From contig CM040450.1 of the NCBI GenBank assembly GCA_022749755.1, positions 7,430,913-7,494,912 on the forward strand: a DNA stretch of 64,000 bases, in the 5' to 3' direction. The notes under the pieces are model-generated. The model was not told the DNA's origin and ran no database searches. It was given only the letters and a program-made list of their open reading frames with translations. Each line of letters starts with the position of its first letter. The stretch's first letter is position 1. This stretch comes from Azadirachta indica (lineage: Eukaryota > Streptophyta > Magnoliopsida > Sapindales > Meliaceae). Shown in pieces: positions 22,900 to 35,061 of this stretch. The position numbers and the translations under genes are program-made.

Positions 22900-25800
22900 G
22901 CAAATTTGATGCATGAACTAGTGATTACTTATAAGTGAAGATAGTTGAAAATATTTTAAAGAATAAAGTGTTTGGATAGAGAGAAAGACATTTGGCCATG
23001 TTAAACTTATTCTGAAATTTTTTACATTTTTGCAAAACTTGTGGACCATAAAAAGTTAGAGATTGATGTTATGACCTTTAAGTAAAATATTTAATCAATT
23101 ATTAAATAATGATATTGATTTATATTTTGATTCTTATTATATAAATCAATGAATAATTTGGATACTTTTTAACCTAAAAGAAAATACATGTTGGAAAGAA
23201 TTAGATAAAGTATAGTCATATTCATATATATCTAATAAGTGAGTATTTTACTCACAAATTAACAGCCTTCGAACTCAAATATTTGTGTAAACGTTCAAAC
23301 CCCAATGTTATTTGATGAAACTTTGTGCTCATACATAAGAAGGTAAGAAAACACTAATTCGAGGCAAATTAAGCTTGGATAGAAGTGGCAATTGTTGTGC
23401 TGAGTATGCGTTATTAAAATGATCATAACTGCTTCAAAACAACTCAAAATCATGTTTTGTTTGTTGCATCAAGAACTATACATCCAGAGCTTTTTAGATA
23501 TGTTATTTGATCCATAAGACAACAACCTTGTACATGCACAACACTAATTATGATCATGCCTCGTGTTCATGTGCAAGAGCCACATCATAAGTTTGTTTTT
23601 TGATCGTCAGCTTGGTTTTAGATGGCTAGATTTGGCCTTTCCTAGGTTTTCATGATTTTCTATCAAGAGCCACTATTATGCAGTTTTGGAAAAAAAAAAG
23701 ATTTAGAGAGAAAATTGAGACAAAATTAAAGATAATCTAGTGAGAGAAATTGGGTGATTTAATAACTGTTAGTGGATTTTGGGAGAAAAAATGAAAATTA
23801 ATGGATTAATCATGGCATCAAACTAGTTTTATCTGCTAAATTTCAAATTAGTTCAAAAGTATAAGTGCTAAATATTATTAGCATGCATATTCAAATTCTT
23901 AACCCAAACTGCAGTATATTATATTTTAGCACTTATACTTTTTAACTTTTTTTTTTAAACAGTTTTTAAAATAGCTATTCTTGTTTTATTATCAGTTATC
24001 AAAAGTATTTATATATTAGACTTTTAGTGTTAAATTAGGTGTTTAGATTTGTAATTAAAAAAATACTTTGGTATTAGCAAATTATTAAAATGGTTATTAC
24101 AACATTTTTTTAAAATTAAGTAATGTATAAAAATTAATATTTATGCATTATTATTTTTTAATAAAAATAAAAATATTTTAAAAAATAAAAATAAATTGAC
24201 ATTCTATATTATTTAAATAAACTTTTATATAAAAATTTAATAGAGGGATAATAAATATTTATGTATTATTCATATTTTATATTTTTAATAATAACAAATA
24301 TATTAAAAAATAATATAATTATTTAGTAATAACAATATTTTTATTTATAATTATTATTACAAATAATTATTGTTCTCACAATTACTTTTAAAAAATCAAG
24401 TAAATAAATTCATCATAACAATAATGCTAAAGCTAATAATTTTAAAATAATTAATAAAAATAATAAATTAAAAAAAATAAAATAGGATAAGGATTAAAAT
24501 TTTTCAAGTTCGTTTGGGGTATGTGAGAGTATAAAAAATTTCATTAAATTTGATTAAAATTTTTAAAATTTATTAGGTGACTTAAGCACTTTAATAATTT
24601 CTTAAAGGCATCTCAGCTGGTGTTAATTTAAAAATCACCCTAAGTAATAATTTTATTTAGATAAATAATTTTTTTTAAAATTATCAAACATGTCAATAAC
24701 TATTTTAAAGGTACTAATTAGCACTACCAAATAGAGCCTTAATACAATATCACCCTAAATGTTTCAAAAATCACCATAACTAATAAAATCTGAAGCCATG
24801 TGGGATTTGATACTTTCAACACGTGAAGTGACATAAGGCAATATTATGCCAAATATCATCATTTAAAATATTTTAAAAATCAAAACACAAGATTAAGATT
24901 ACTTGAAATAGTTATAAATAATTAAAGAAACTCCCATTTAGAATTCTTTTTTTTTATTAGTTAAAATAATATTTTTTTAATATTAAAATCTTTTTTAAAT
25001 ATTGTTTGATTCGTACCTTAAAGGCTTTTTAAATTCTTATATTCAAAAAAGTTCAAATTTGAGTTTTTTACTAGTAAAATTTTTTAAATTTTTTAAAAGA
25101 TAAAATTATTTAAAATATAATTATTTTATTTTAAAGAATTTACGTTATTTTCTTTAAAATAGAGTATTAAAAATTTTTTTATTAAAACAATTACTAATTT
25201 TTTTCTAAAAATTATTCATGATAATTAAATATTAATAAATTTTTATTAGAAATTTTACTTATAAAATTAGTCAAATATCAACTTCAAAAAATTTTACTGG
25301 TACATTTAATGTTTGTAAAAAGAGAAAGGACAAATTCATTTATTTGATTGAATTATAAATAATTTAAGTAGTACCTACGCAGTCTTTTAAGTTATCATTT
25401 ATCAACATCCATGTTGAAAATTTATTTTTTCACTTCACTTGGTTCTTTCTAAAGGGTGTATGTTAGGTTAGGGGTATTTTAGAACTTCCATTTTCAAAAT
25501 AGGTTAAGTGTTGAAAGTTAACGGAAGCAATTTTAAGGTTTTTGGGGATGATTTTTCGAATGACCGGGGATTACGGAATAAGAAAAATTGCCTATTACTC
25601 CCCTCAAGTTTAAACTAACTACTCAGTTCTCCCTTAAAGTTTAAGAAATACTCGTTATCTCCCTATTGGAATTGAACTGGGAAGAAGAAGATTTGGAATT
25701 ATTCATATTGATGCAAAAAGAAGAATTTGGAAGAAGATTTGGAATTATTCAAATTGAAACAAAAGAAAGAATTTGTGATCATCCCTGTGTGACTAAAATT

Positions 25801-26838
25801 TTATTTTGCATTGTGCATTAGAATTTCGTTTAATTTTAATATTTAATTTGAAAATATTATGTATTTTACCCTTAACAAATAAAAATATATGAATTTTTTA
25901 CTGCATACTTATTATTTTTTATTTGCTTTTTATTTTATTATAAAAATACGATTTTACCTTCAAAAAGTTTATTTTACCGTTAATTGAACTGGCAGATGAA
26001 CCTAACAGTAAATTTTTAAATCTCAGGGAAGTAATGGAATATTTGCAAAAACCTTAAGAGGAAAAAGGGAATTTACTCCTAAATATATATTTTTTAATTT
26101 TTTTAAAAAATAAATAATTTATAATCAAATTGATATTATAAAAGTTAAAAATTAAATAATAATCATTACATGTAAAAATTATATATTTTTTGAAATTTTC
26201 CAAAATTATACATTTTTTGAAATTTTCAAAAATTAATTTTTTTGAAAAATAAATTATTTATAATTAAATTTATTTATTAAAAATAATTCAAATTTAATAA
26301 TTATAATATCTTATATAATTTCAATTATTAACTTAATTTAAACATGATTTATTCATTAATTTAGTAATAATTTTAACTTAAAAATAATTTTTTCACTATA
26401 ATTTTAATTTAGAAATAATTTTTAATAATTTTTTTATAATTGCTTTTAATTATAATTTTAGAAATTATAAAAAATAGTTTCTAAATTAAAATTGTAATTA
26501 AAAATCATAATTAAAAAATATCGTTATTAAAAATTATTATAATAAATTAAAAATTTATAATTATTAGAAAATTATTAAAAAATTAATTTTAAAAGTTTCA
26601 AAAAATATATTTAATTTTTTACATATAATTATTATTCTTTAATTTTTAAATTCTTATAATATAAATTTGATTATAAAATACTTATTTTTTTAAAATTTTT
26701 TTAAAATTTCAACAATTATATTTAACTTCCATATATAATTGTTATATTTAACAATTAGTTAATAATATAAATTATATATACTTAATTTTTTAATTATCAA
26801 ATCTAAATTATTTTAAACTAAAAAATTATAAATTATCA

Positions 26839-26876
<38 letters not shown>

Positions 26877-28190
26877 TTTAAAGAAATGGATCTGTTTAGC
26901 GGTTTAAAAGTTCAGTTTGATGGTTCGGGTTTGATTCGATTTGGTGATTCAAGTTAGTTTATGTAAGGATAAAGTCAAAAAAAAAAAAGAGAGCTAGAGG
27001 GATAAAGGACATTTCTGAAACCTTAGGAGAAAACTGAATAATTGGCCCAGAGTCATGGACATTTTTCCACGGAATAATTATCGAAACATCTGTTGATGAG
27101 AAAATTTTATGATATTGTTATTAGGAATTTATTTATTTTAACCTTTAGATTTGAAAGAAAAATCTGGACCTTTATTTCATATTATAATCATTAGTCTACT
27201 AATCAAATAACATGTAAAATTTACCTACTGTTCAGGTTAAAATTATTTTTCTTAATTTTTTATTTTTTAATATATTAAAGTTTTTATGTTATAATTTACT
27301 TTTTAAAAATATATTTGAAATACAAATTCACATATTATAATTGAAATTTAATGTTAAACAATATGTTATGCATGCTAAGAATAATCTATTTAAAAAATAT
27401 TAATTTAGATATTATCAACATGCATGTTGTTTCTTTTTTTTCTCAAATTATTATATCTAAAAAATCAATATTTGAAAGAAAGACACATCTCATCTATTAC
27501 TTTGATGATTATATTTATATGAATCAATGAAAAGCATATATATTAATTTGAAGATGTAAACATTATTATAATAGTTGAAATGAATAGTATAATAAAATAA
27601 TCTTATAAGTAATATTTCATTAATAGAAAAAAAAATGAGAATATCCAACAAATTGCAGGTAAAAAAAAAAACATACATGTAATTGTAACAATAGAAACAA
27701 GGAATTTTGAAAAGGATAATTAAGAAAAGTAAAATATAAATTAATATAATTTTATGAAATTGATGTTAATTGTGATGAATATAAAATTTAAAAAATCTTA
27801 ATTACATGTAATACAAATTTAATTTGGTATAACAAGAATGCTATTATTAAATTATTGACATTTACCATTTGTAAAGTGATATTTTATCTAATGTCATTAA
27901 CTAAGAAAAAAAAGAATGGGAAAAATTGATTAGTACACATGTAAAATAAAATTAATAAATAATTGAAATAAATTAAAAATATCAATCATTATTTGTTGTC
28001 CCCATGGTAAAGCACACCCATATGTTTAGAAAAAAAAGCATATTTATTTGTTCATATACCTTGTAATAATAATAATAATAATAATTTAAAACTATGTAAA
28101 ATTTTGAAATAATTTTTGTAATTTTACAAGTATTGAGTTTTTTATACAACTTTTTCATTATAATTCAATTTTCTATAATAGGATCACAAG
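22900..28190. other. Gene-free, extremely AT-rich DNA
   Basis: No gene on either strand. From about 24000 to 26800 the sequence is almost entirely A and T, built of AATTT-type words. A probable foldback element (25585-26090) has a left end ATTGCCTATTACTCCCCTCAAG and a partly complementary right end (GGGAATTTACTCCT and upstream), with weak pairing. A GT/TA microsatellite lies at 26839-26874 and an AAT run at about 28064-28085. Confidence 0.5.
26839..26874. repeat. (TG)n(TA)n compound microsatellite
   Basis: A short TG run is followed directly by about twelve TA units. Confidence 0.9.
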
Positions 28191-28199
28191 TAAAATGTT

Positions 28200-31100
28200 G
28201 ATTTGCAATTTTTATGTTACATTTGTGTTCTTTTTATTCCATATACAAATATAATATTGTTATTTATTAATTTGTGTTCATTTATATGTATTTTATTTTA
28301 CATACAAGTTATATATTATAATTTAATTTTTATGTTAAGATTACAAATTTTATGTGGATTTATAACTTTTAAGTTACAATTACATTTTTTTTTTGGTATT
28401 CTTTACAACTATACTATTGTCATTTAATAATTTAATGTTAATTTACATTTATCTTAGTGTATTTATATTTTTATGTTGAATTTATGAAATTAATATTCCT
28501 TTTACTCTTTGATGTTGGCTTATATTTTATTTTTAACTTTTACATGTATTATATTTTACATATAAGTTATGTATTATAATTTAATATTTTATGCAAAGAT
28601 TATAAATTTTATGTGGATTTATAACTTTTACATAATAATTATATATATATATTTTGTTTTGTTTACAACTATATTACTCTCATTTGATAATTTGATATTA
28701 ATTTATATTTATTTCACCACATTTATATTTTTTATGTTGAATTTATGAAATTAATGTTCATTTTTAACTTTTTATATTGGCTCATATTTTATTTTTAATT
28801 TTGCAAGTATTATATTTTACAAACAAGTTATATATTATAATTTAATATTTTATGTGAAGATTACAAATTTAAAATGGATCTACATAAAATACAAGCTAGG
28901 CAACCCCAAGAGGGGGGTAAATTGGGTTTTTAAAAATTCTACAAATAAATGTGTGCACCTCAATTTCAATTTCAAACAATTTAAAATCTTAAAGTACAAA
29001 ACAATAAATTGAACACACTATATAAATATAGTATAATTTCTAATTCAAGTGTGTATGAATGAACGTGTGAAACAATAATAAGAACATAAATTAAATGAGT
29101 GAAAGGGTAAAGAAATCAAACACATGATTTTTACCTGGTTCGGCAAATTTTAACCTACGTCCACGCCTCCCAGCCAACTCGGTTGAGGATTTTACTATTA
29201 TACCTTTCAACCCAAGGCAAGTAAATACGACTCTAAGTAGACTTTTGGATGTTACTCAAACCTTACACTAAGAGCACTTCACAGGTGCTTTTCCAACCTT
29301 TACAATCAAGTAACTTATGGTGTCACTCAAACTTTTTTATCAAATGTGTTTTTCTCATACTCAAACTCATAAGAATTACAATGAAAGTATCCTTGATAAA
29401 AATCAAAGATTTACAAACACTCCTTTTAAAAGAAATATACAAATGAAATCTAGAGAATGTAATTGAATAAATATATAATTTGCAAATATAAGTTCAAAAT
29501 CTTTGTATGCACTTATAAAATATTTCTACAAATTTTTAAGATGTACAAAATTTAATTTCAAATGAATTTTGGTTAGTATTTACAGTAGGAAATAAAATAT
29601 GATTGTTTATAATAGTTATTGGCCGTTTATAGCCGTTGGAACCAAACTTTGAAAAACTTACATTTTAGTCTATTTTTTAAGTTTTGAAAACTTTTCATTT
29701 TAATCCAATCACTATTACTAATCATTTGAATTCAAATTCAAAAATATGACAGTTGCTACTATTTAGCAAGTCATTGTACATCAATTTTCTTGAAACGTTA
29801 TATTGTGAACCGGTTCGGTCCGATTTGATTAAACCAAACAATAAACTAAGATTGATCATATTTGACTTTTTATAAGATTTTAAAATATTGCAATTAGGTT
29901 CATACTCAACTTTGAAAATCTTGCAAAAAGGCCCTTTGTAAAATGGTCCTATCATTTTAAAATAAAATTTTCACAAAAATATAAATTTATTTCCAAGAGA
30001 TATTTTTTCTAAAAATATTATTGAAAAATATATTTTCTTAAACTATGATTATAATGCAATTTAAGGAAAATATATTTTTGACTTATTAGTGAAAATCATA
30101 ATTAATTCAAAAACACATTACAAATAATAAATCATCTAATGCATGCGTCTTCAATTCTTCCAAATTGTTCTTTAATTTTCTCTTAGAGCTTCCAATATTA
30201 CTCTTGATGAATGTCTTGATTCCAGATATCCTTTTGATCTTTAACTTGACAATCCCATTCCAAATCTTTATCCTAAAAATATCACAAATAATACTACAAG
30301 AAGAATTCGATTAAAAACATTAATGTTTATTATTATTAAAACAATGGATTATGAGACTTAAGGATACCACTATAACTTTTATGTCACAATTATATTTTTT
30401 TTATTTTATTTATAATTATATTATTGTCATTTGATAATTTGATGTTTGTTTATATTTATCTCAATACATTTATATTTTTTCTATTGTATTTACGAAATTG
30501 ATGTTTATTTTTAATCTTTTATATTGACTTACTTTTTTAATTTTTTTAATTTAACGTTTACAAGTATTATGATTTCCATATAAGTTTTACATTGTAATTT
30601 AATTTTTTATGTCAAGATAAGGGTTTAATGTTGATTTATATTTTTTATATTACATTTATAATTTTTTGTTTCGTATACAAATATAATATATGTATTTGAC
30701 AAATTGATGTTAATTTACATTTATCTCAATACATTTACACTTTTTTGTGTTATATTGATAAAATTGATGTTCATTTTTACTTTTTTATGTTGACTTATTA
30801 TTTTTTTTTTAATTTTAATCTTTATACGTGTTATATTTTACATACAAGTTTTATATTGTAATTTAATTCTTATGTCAAGATAATAATTTTAGAGTTGATT
30901 TACACATTTTATCTTATATATATAATTTTTTTGTTTTGTATACAAATATAACATTGTCATGTATTATTTTTAATGTTAACTTACATTTGTTTTGTCACAT
31001 TTACATGTTTGTTGTTAAATTTATTAAATCAATATTCATTTTTACTATTTGATGTTATTTTTTTAATTTTTAGTTTTAATATTTACAAGTGTTATGTTTT

Positions 31101-31250
31101 ACATACAAGTTTTATACTGAAATTTAATTTTTTATATAAGATAATATGTTAGTATTGATTTACATGTTTTTGGTTATATTTATAATTTTTTTGTTCCGTA
31201 TAAAATATAATATTATTATTTATTATTTTGATGTTAATTTATAGTTATAG
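28200..31250. repeat. Tandem array of about 260-bp units, split by an LTR
   Basis: A unit with ACAAGTTATATATTATAATTTAAT, GATTACAAATTTTATGTGGATT and ATTTATGAAATTAATGTTCA-like landmarks recurs in order. The first landmark lies near 28304, 28559, 28823, 30578, 30842 and 31095, giving spacings of 255, 264, 264 and 253 bp inside the two halves. The halves (28200-28875 and 30370-31250) are separated by about 1.5 kb of LTR-like DNA. Copies are roughly 75-85% alike by eye. It has the size of a plant satellite, but only six or seven units are present. Confidence 0.7.
28880..30365 (-). mobile_element. Copia-type LTR (probable solo LTR) inserted in the tandem array
   Basis: The left part, read on the minus strand, contains the wording often seen at the 3' end of large plant Copia LTRs: CGTGGACGTAGGTTAAAATT with GCCGAACCAGGT (about 29128-29168), and CCCCCCTCTTGGGGTTGCC (about 28898-28916). 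No polyprotein lies within. The words GGAT occur at both borders (28876 and 30361) where the array breaks, but the duplication is too short to be certain. Orientation is judged from these motifs. Confidence 0.5.
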
Positions 31251-31325
31251 TATAAAATATAATTAATTAATGTTTAAATAAGTGAAATATAGTTATTTAT
31301 ATATTTGTATATGACAAAATTAGAA

Positions 31326-31594
31326 GAGAGAATGCCCATTGCCCCTCCTACTTTTTAATCTAATATCCTATTACTTATTTATATTTTTTCTAATACCTAA
31401 TCACCCCCTTGATTCTTTTTTCGCTTTTTCTATTTTGTTCTTTAATTCAATTAGTTTGTAAAATGATAAAATCGAAAATATTTGAAATATTAAACGTAAA
31501 ATCGAAATTTAAAGGGGTGATGTGATATTAAAGAATATATAAGAGAGTAATGGGGCATTAGCTCAAAAAGTAGGAAAATAATGAGCATTCTCCC
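31326..31594. mobile_element. Foldback MITE, copy 1
   Basis: The left arm starts GAGAGAATGCCCATTGCCCC and the right arm, reversed, starts GGGAGAATGCTCATTATTTT. Complementarity with mismatches continues for over 80 bp of each arm (CCTACTTTTT, then CTAAT-x-TCC-x-ATTACT, then AATCACCCC). The element could form a long hairpin. AAATTA is found just outside both ends, possibly a target-site duplication. It has no coding capacity. Confidence 0.75.
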
Positions 31595-32513
31595 AAATTA
31601 CAATTACCTATAGGTAAGACTTAAAAGATTTATAATTTGAATAAAATTAGAATTATTTAGAGGAGTTTTAGAATTTGAATAAAATTAGAATTAATTATAG
31701 GCAAGAGATTTAGATAAATACCTAATAAATTTTTTTTTATTAATTATAGGGAAAAGATTTAGATAAACACAAAATAATTTTTTTTTTTTACTTATCGCTT
31801 ATTTTACTTAACCAATAAAATTATATTTAATTGGTAAATTATAATATTTTAGTTAATTTAAATTAGTTATTATAAATTGTAGATTTAATCTAACAGTTTG
31901 AATGATTTCTATTATTGAAACCAGATTTTTATCCTGGTATCATAGAATGGCCCTTAGTAGTGACATGGAGTTATCCTGATTTTTTATAACAATTATGATA
32001 TGGTACATGCATTATATAATACATTTATGAAAGTGGAGAGTCTCTATTTTAAATTAACCGTTGGATTAGATTTTGAGCAACCTCATGGTTTAAGCACAAC
32101 AATTATTCTACACAACCATCAAATTGTAAATTTACTTAAAGTTGAAAAAAAAGGGGAATTAACACATAATTCTCTGAGATTTGAGAAACCTACACTTATA
32201 TGACAAATTTAGAGGACCTCACACATATCTTTTCTAGATCGTTAAAAAGCTGTTAGGATGAAAAGTATTTTTAGACATTCTACTAACTTAACCATTTTCC
32301 ACTTACTACATAACTAATGCCCATAAAAAATTTTAATATTGTTAATTTATCGTTCAAGATTTCAAGTTATAAGGGTGAGATTTTGAAATAAATTTTATTA
32401 GAGATAAAAAATTATATATGTATATATATATGTCAACGAATAATGCCCTTAAAAATAATAAACTGATATATTTACCCTTACTATTGTTACTATTGTGCAT
32501 GCAAAGATAAAAA

Positions 32514-32786
32514 GAGAGAATGCCATTACCCCCTTGATTTTTAAGTTAATGTCCCATTATTCCCCTATATATATTTTTTAATATTCCATCACCCCCTTGA
32601 GTTTGGATTTTACCTTTTATTATTTCAAATATTTTTGATTTTACCATTTTGTAAACTAGTTATATCGAAGGGTAAAAGCAAAAAAAAAATAAAAATAAAA
32701 GTAAAGGGGTGATAGAGTATTAGAAAAAATATATGAGATAATAGAGTATTAGATAAAAAATTAGGGGGGCCAATGGATATTCTCTT
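32514..32786. mobile_element. Foldback MITE, copy 2 of the same family
   Basis: It begins GAGAGAATGCCATTACCCCC and ends CCAATGGATATTCTCTT, matching copy 1 (31326-31594) in ends, size (about 270 bp) and interior words (ATCACCCCCTTGA, ATTTTACCATTTTGTAAACT). The two copies are in the same orientation, about 1.2 kb apart. Confidence 0.75.
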
Positions 32787-32789
32787 AAA

Positions 32790-34880
32790 TAAAAATAACC
32801 ATATGTAGTAAAAAATTTAGTATATATAATTAATAATTTATGTTTTATTGAAGAAATAAATTACTGATATATTAAAATTAAGTTGAAATTTTCTCTTAAA
32901 AAATTAAATAAAATAAACTTCAATTAAATTGTATATTAAAATAACCCATATATAAATAATTAACTAAATTAAAAAAATAAATTGATATTTATAAAAATAT
33001 TAATTAATAATTCGATATTTGATATATAAAAAATAGTAAAAAATTTAAATATACACAACACATTATATAATAGTAATATTGATTAATTATTTTTAATTAA
33101 TTAATAATTAATTTTATATATTATTTATTTTAATATATAATTTAATTCAGCTTTATTTTATCTACTTTTTTAAAGAGAAAATTTTAACTTAATTTTAATA
33201 TATAAATAATTTATTTTTCTCAATAAAACATAAATTATTAATTATATATATAGTGTACATTTTATTTTTTATTGTACATGGTCATTTTTGCCATTGGAAG
33301 TACAATATCAACAATACTAAGGGTAAATGCATTATTTTACTGTTTTTAGGAGCACTACATATATATTTTAAAAAATTAAAGTTATTTGTGGTGATTATCA
33401 ATAAATAAGGGTATAAAGTTGAAAATTATTTTAATTTATACAGTAGAATTTGCATATTTAGTATTATTATTCGTTATAATCATAATTTTTTAATAACAAA
33501 TTTAAAATCACATTTGTTTCATATGTATGTATACTCAATTAATAAAATTAATAAAAATATAATTTTATTAATTGAGTGTATAGATGTACCTCTTTTTTCA
33601 AAGATTTTAAATATTAATAATAAATTTAGAATTTACCAAATATTATGAAAAGCAAGTTAATTTATATTATGAAAAATAGTAATACTGTGTTACAAAATTA
33701 GCTAAATATTAATGATCAACTAAGGGAAGATATGGATTAATTCTTTGAAAAAAAAATGTGCAGTCGCATGTACCATAGCCTTTACTGTTATCGATCATTA
33801 ATATAATATTATTATAAGATTAGGATCCTCTCCTAGTCTTTTCAATCTTGAACTTCGAAGGATTTATTGACATCTGACATTACTTAAAACTAAGGTTTGA
33901 GATTATATATAATAAAATTTTACTAATTAATGATAATAAGTTATTATATTAAATTAATTAATATAAAATTAATTAATTAATATAAAAAATTAATTAATTA
34001 ATTAGTAAAATAAATTCTTTATGAAACAGCTCTCAGCATCGCCGTCGCCACTCTCTCATCTTCTTTCTCCTCTACAGGGAGTATAAACAATTCAAATCAA
34101 TTCCAAAATCCTTCAGCAAATACCCTGTAAATTAAATATTATAATACACTGCAATTAAATATGTGAAATTTTTCTTTCTCACCGCTGATAAATGAAAATT
34201 TATCTAATTTGTTGGATCCTACGAATGTGTCACAGAATTAAGACTGAGCGTCAAAGTACTATTTCAAATCATGTCCTGTTTTCAAAAAAATCATGCAAGA
34301 AACCATAAACAATCTTAAGCAGCTTTTAACGGCGATGAAAGGAAGGTGGAGCCATGGAGAGTAAGATAATGGAGGTGCTACAAACTGATTTATTAGAAAA
34401 TTAGTGTCTCGTTATGATTCATTTTTGTTAAATTCTTTTGATTCTTTGATATAAAATAATTGTCTCAGAATCGAAGAAAGAAGCTGATCGAAAAATAAAT
34501 TTGAAAGAAATTTTGTAACATGGGTCTGTTTTTGTTATTTCTTTGTCAGATCACTCAAAATCGAAATCAGAGTCCAAATCGTTTTTTTTTTAATTGATTT
34601 TCTCTAAGTTTATGCATGGATACACTTTCTCTACCTGAGAAAAAGGGTTGTTTTTGATATTCTCCGAAGAGTTTTTTCAAGAAAAGTAGCAGAGAAAATC
34701 TAATATTTATTAATTTATTATGATTAATTAGTAAAATTTTGTTAAATATAATCTCAGCCCTTGGTTGTAAGTAACACAGATGTAGGATTGAAGAAACTAG
34801 GAGAGAATCCTGACCCATTATTATATTAATATTATATTAATTATAGTCAACGGATCTACAAGAGGGAAGCAAAGCATTGA
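32790..34880. other. Gene-free DNA upstream of the NodGS-like gene
   Basis: AT-rich with a TTAATTAA-repeat palindromic patch at 33950-34010. A more balanced patch (34028-34075) and a short ORF at 34353-34403 have no recognisable product. No TATA box is obvious close to the gene. Confidence 0.45.
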
Positions 34881-34883
34881 AAA

Positions 34884-35061
34884 ATGTCAGAACACGAACA
34901 CAAGGTCAAAGAGATGACGCGAGGGTAGCCATGGGCATGCTATGTTAATGCTCTTCCATTTCTGTACAGTACGTAATACGGTAGAATACACGCATTCTGA
35001 GTGCAAAGGCAAAGAGAGCAATGGAGTTTGCAGAGCTAAGAGAAGCTGTGGAGAATATTGA
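34884..35061 (+). promoter_or_regulatory. Upstream ORFs in the probable leader of the NodGS-like gene
   Basis: Three short ORFs precede the main start at 35021: 34884-34928 (14 codons plus stop), 34931-34948 (5 codons plus stop), and 34948-35061, whose ATG overlaps the preceding TAA and which runs across the main ATG in another frame. If transcription starts upstream of 34884, they could reduce or condition translation of the main protein. The transcription start is not visible in the sequence, so this is conditional. Confidence 0.35.

Noticed and set aside
28898..28916. C-rich run considered as a regulatory motif or G-quadruplex
   Set aside because: It is better explained as part of the conserved Copia LTR ending (CCTCTTGGGGTTGCC).
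31930..31960. CTGGTATCATAG, similar to a Copia primer-binding site
   Set aside because: No LTR precedes it and the match is short; chance is likely in AT-rich DNA.
34353..34403. Short ORF starting MESKIMEVLQ upstream of the NodGS-like gene
   Set aside because: Sixteen codons, no family, and no link to transcript structure that I can see.
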